Assembly: GCA_005888735.1 (NCBI GenBank)
Contig: VBBN01000037.1
Location: forward strand, 34,495-98,494
Direction of reading: 5' to 3'
Source of the DNA: Candidatus Bathyarchaeota archaeon
GTDB taxonomy: Archaea > Thermoproteota > Bathyarchaeia > 40CM-2-53-6
Length of the DNA stretch: 64,000 nt
Of the stretch, positions 63,738 to 64,000 are shown piece after piece. Positions within the stretch are counted from its first letter, which is position 1, and each line of letters starts with the position of its first letter. Position numbers and translations under genes: made by a program. The notes beneath the pieces are model-generated. The model worked only from the letters and a program-made list of their open reading frames with translations, was not told where the DNA came from and searched no databases.

Positions 63738-64000
63738 TCATAGAATGGTAACCGTTACCGTCTGGTAGGCCTTTGCTGTCTGGCCACCTGCATCGGTGAC
63801 CGTCAGTGTGACAGTGTATGCTCCTGGGAGGAGGTATGAATGGTCGACCGATTGTCCTGTAGCGGTTGACCCGTCGCCAAAGTCCCACGTGAAACTGTAT
63901 GGTTGAGTTCCACCTGTCGCGCTTCCGGTGAACGTCACCGGCAACACTGGTAATGGGCTAGAGGGGCTGTAAGTGAAGCTTGCTGAAAGCGGCGGAATAG
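63738..64000 (-). CDS. PKD-domain protein, C-terminal end (cut by window edge)
   Basis: The frame is open from the right edge to the stop at 63738. It encodes a complete PKD domain: PPLSASFTYSPSSPLPVLPV, then VTFTGSATGGTQPYSFTWDF with GDGSTATGQSVDHSYLLPG and AYTVTLTVTDAGGQTAKAYQ. It ends TVTVTIL without a membrane anchor. PKD domains are Ig-like modules of archaeal surface proteins. Most of the gene lies beyond the window. Confidence 0.85.
   Translation of the reverse strand, partial: IPPLSASFTYSPSSPLPVLPVTFTGSATGGTQPYSFTWDFGDGSTATGQSVDHSYLLPGAYTVTLTVTDAGGQTAKAYQTVTVTIL

Overview
The window reads as a chromosomal segment of an archaeon, most likely a member of the TACK group (Thermoproteota, Nitrososphaeria- or Bathyarchaeia-like). 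This rests on gene content: ribosomal protein S25e, RNA polymerase subunit K, a thermosome, family B DNA polymerase, class I lysyl-tRNA synthetase, split GMP synthase, F420 ligase CofE, a cyclic 2,3-diphosphoglycerate synthetase-like GTPase, TATA-box promoters, leaderless or short-leader genes, heavy use of TTG starts, and an intron-bearing tRNA. The exact lineage cannot be fixed from the sequence alone. Genes are dense on both strands, and no insertion sequence, CRISPR array or rRNA is visible.

Layout. 0-12 kb is housekeeping: a broken phosphoglycerate mutase, an RNA m5C methyltransferase, a family B polymerase with one frameshift, CofE (apparent CTG start), inositol-phosphate synthase, PyrF, S25e, a cDPG synthetase-like GTPase and a DegT aminotransferase. 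12-19 kb holds the thermosome with RpoK, a RimI-type acetyltransferase, a site-2 protease carrying two frameshifts, an Mrr-like nuclease, and a 3-hydroxyacyl-CoA dehydrogenase joined to a B12-binding protein. 20-24 kb carries a membrane protein followed by a 901-residue protein with two AAA+ modules and a Lon protease domain. 24-37 kb holds GuaA subunits, LysS, a second RimI, tRNA-Arg(GCG), two adjacent citrate synthases, an isocitrate-dehydrogenase-type enzyme, ArgS and a TauE/DUF1634 transport pair. 37-51 kb holds tRNA-Arg(CCG) with two introns, decayed DNA, an NfeD-stomatin pair, an HMG-box-like protein, CarAB, TrmJ and threonine dehydratase. 51-64 kb is dominated by exported or membrane-anchored proteins (cohesin/PKD-like, metallophosphoesterase, FG-GAP propeller, GH5 glycosidase, PKD) and is poorer in genes.

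The strongest unexplained signals are: a dispersed non-coding repeat of about 215 bp in four copies (7.65, 14.8, 48.3 and 54.5 kb) that starts with a hairpin and T-run; the tandem AAA-Lon protein; the two-intron tRNA; a compact kink-turn RNA candidate after rimI; and a structured leader before the phosphoglycerate mutase. Several conserved genes carry one-base indels. These could be real decay or consensus errors, and this limits how far any single frameshift should be interpreted.
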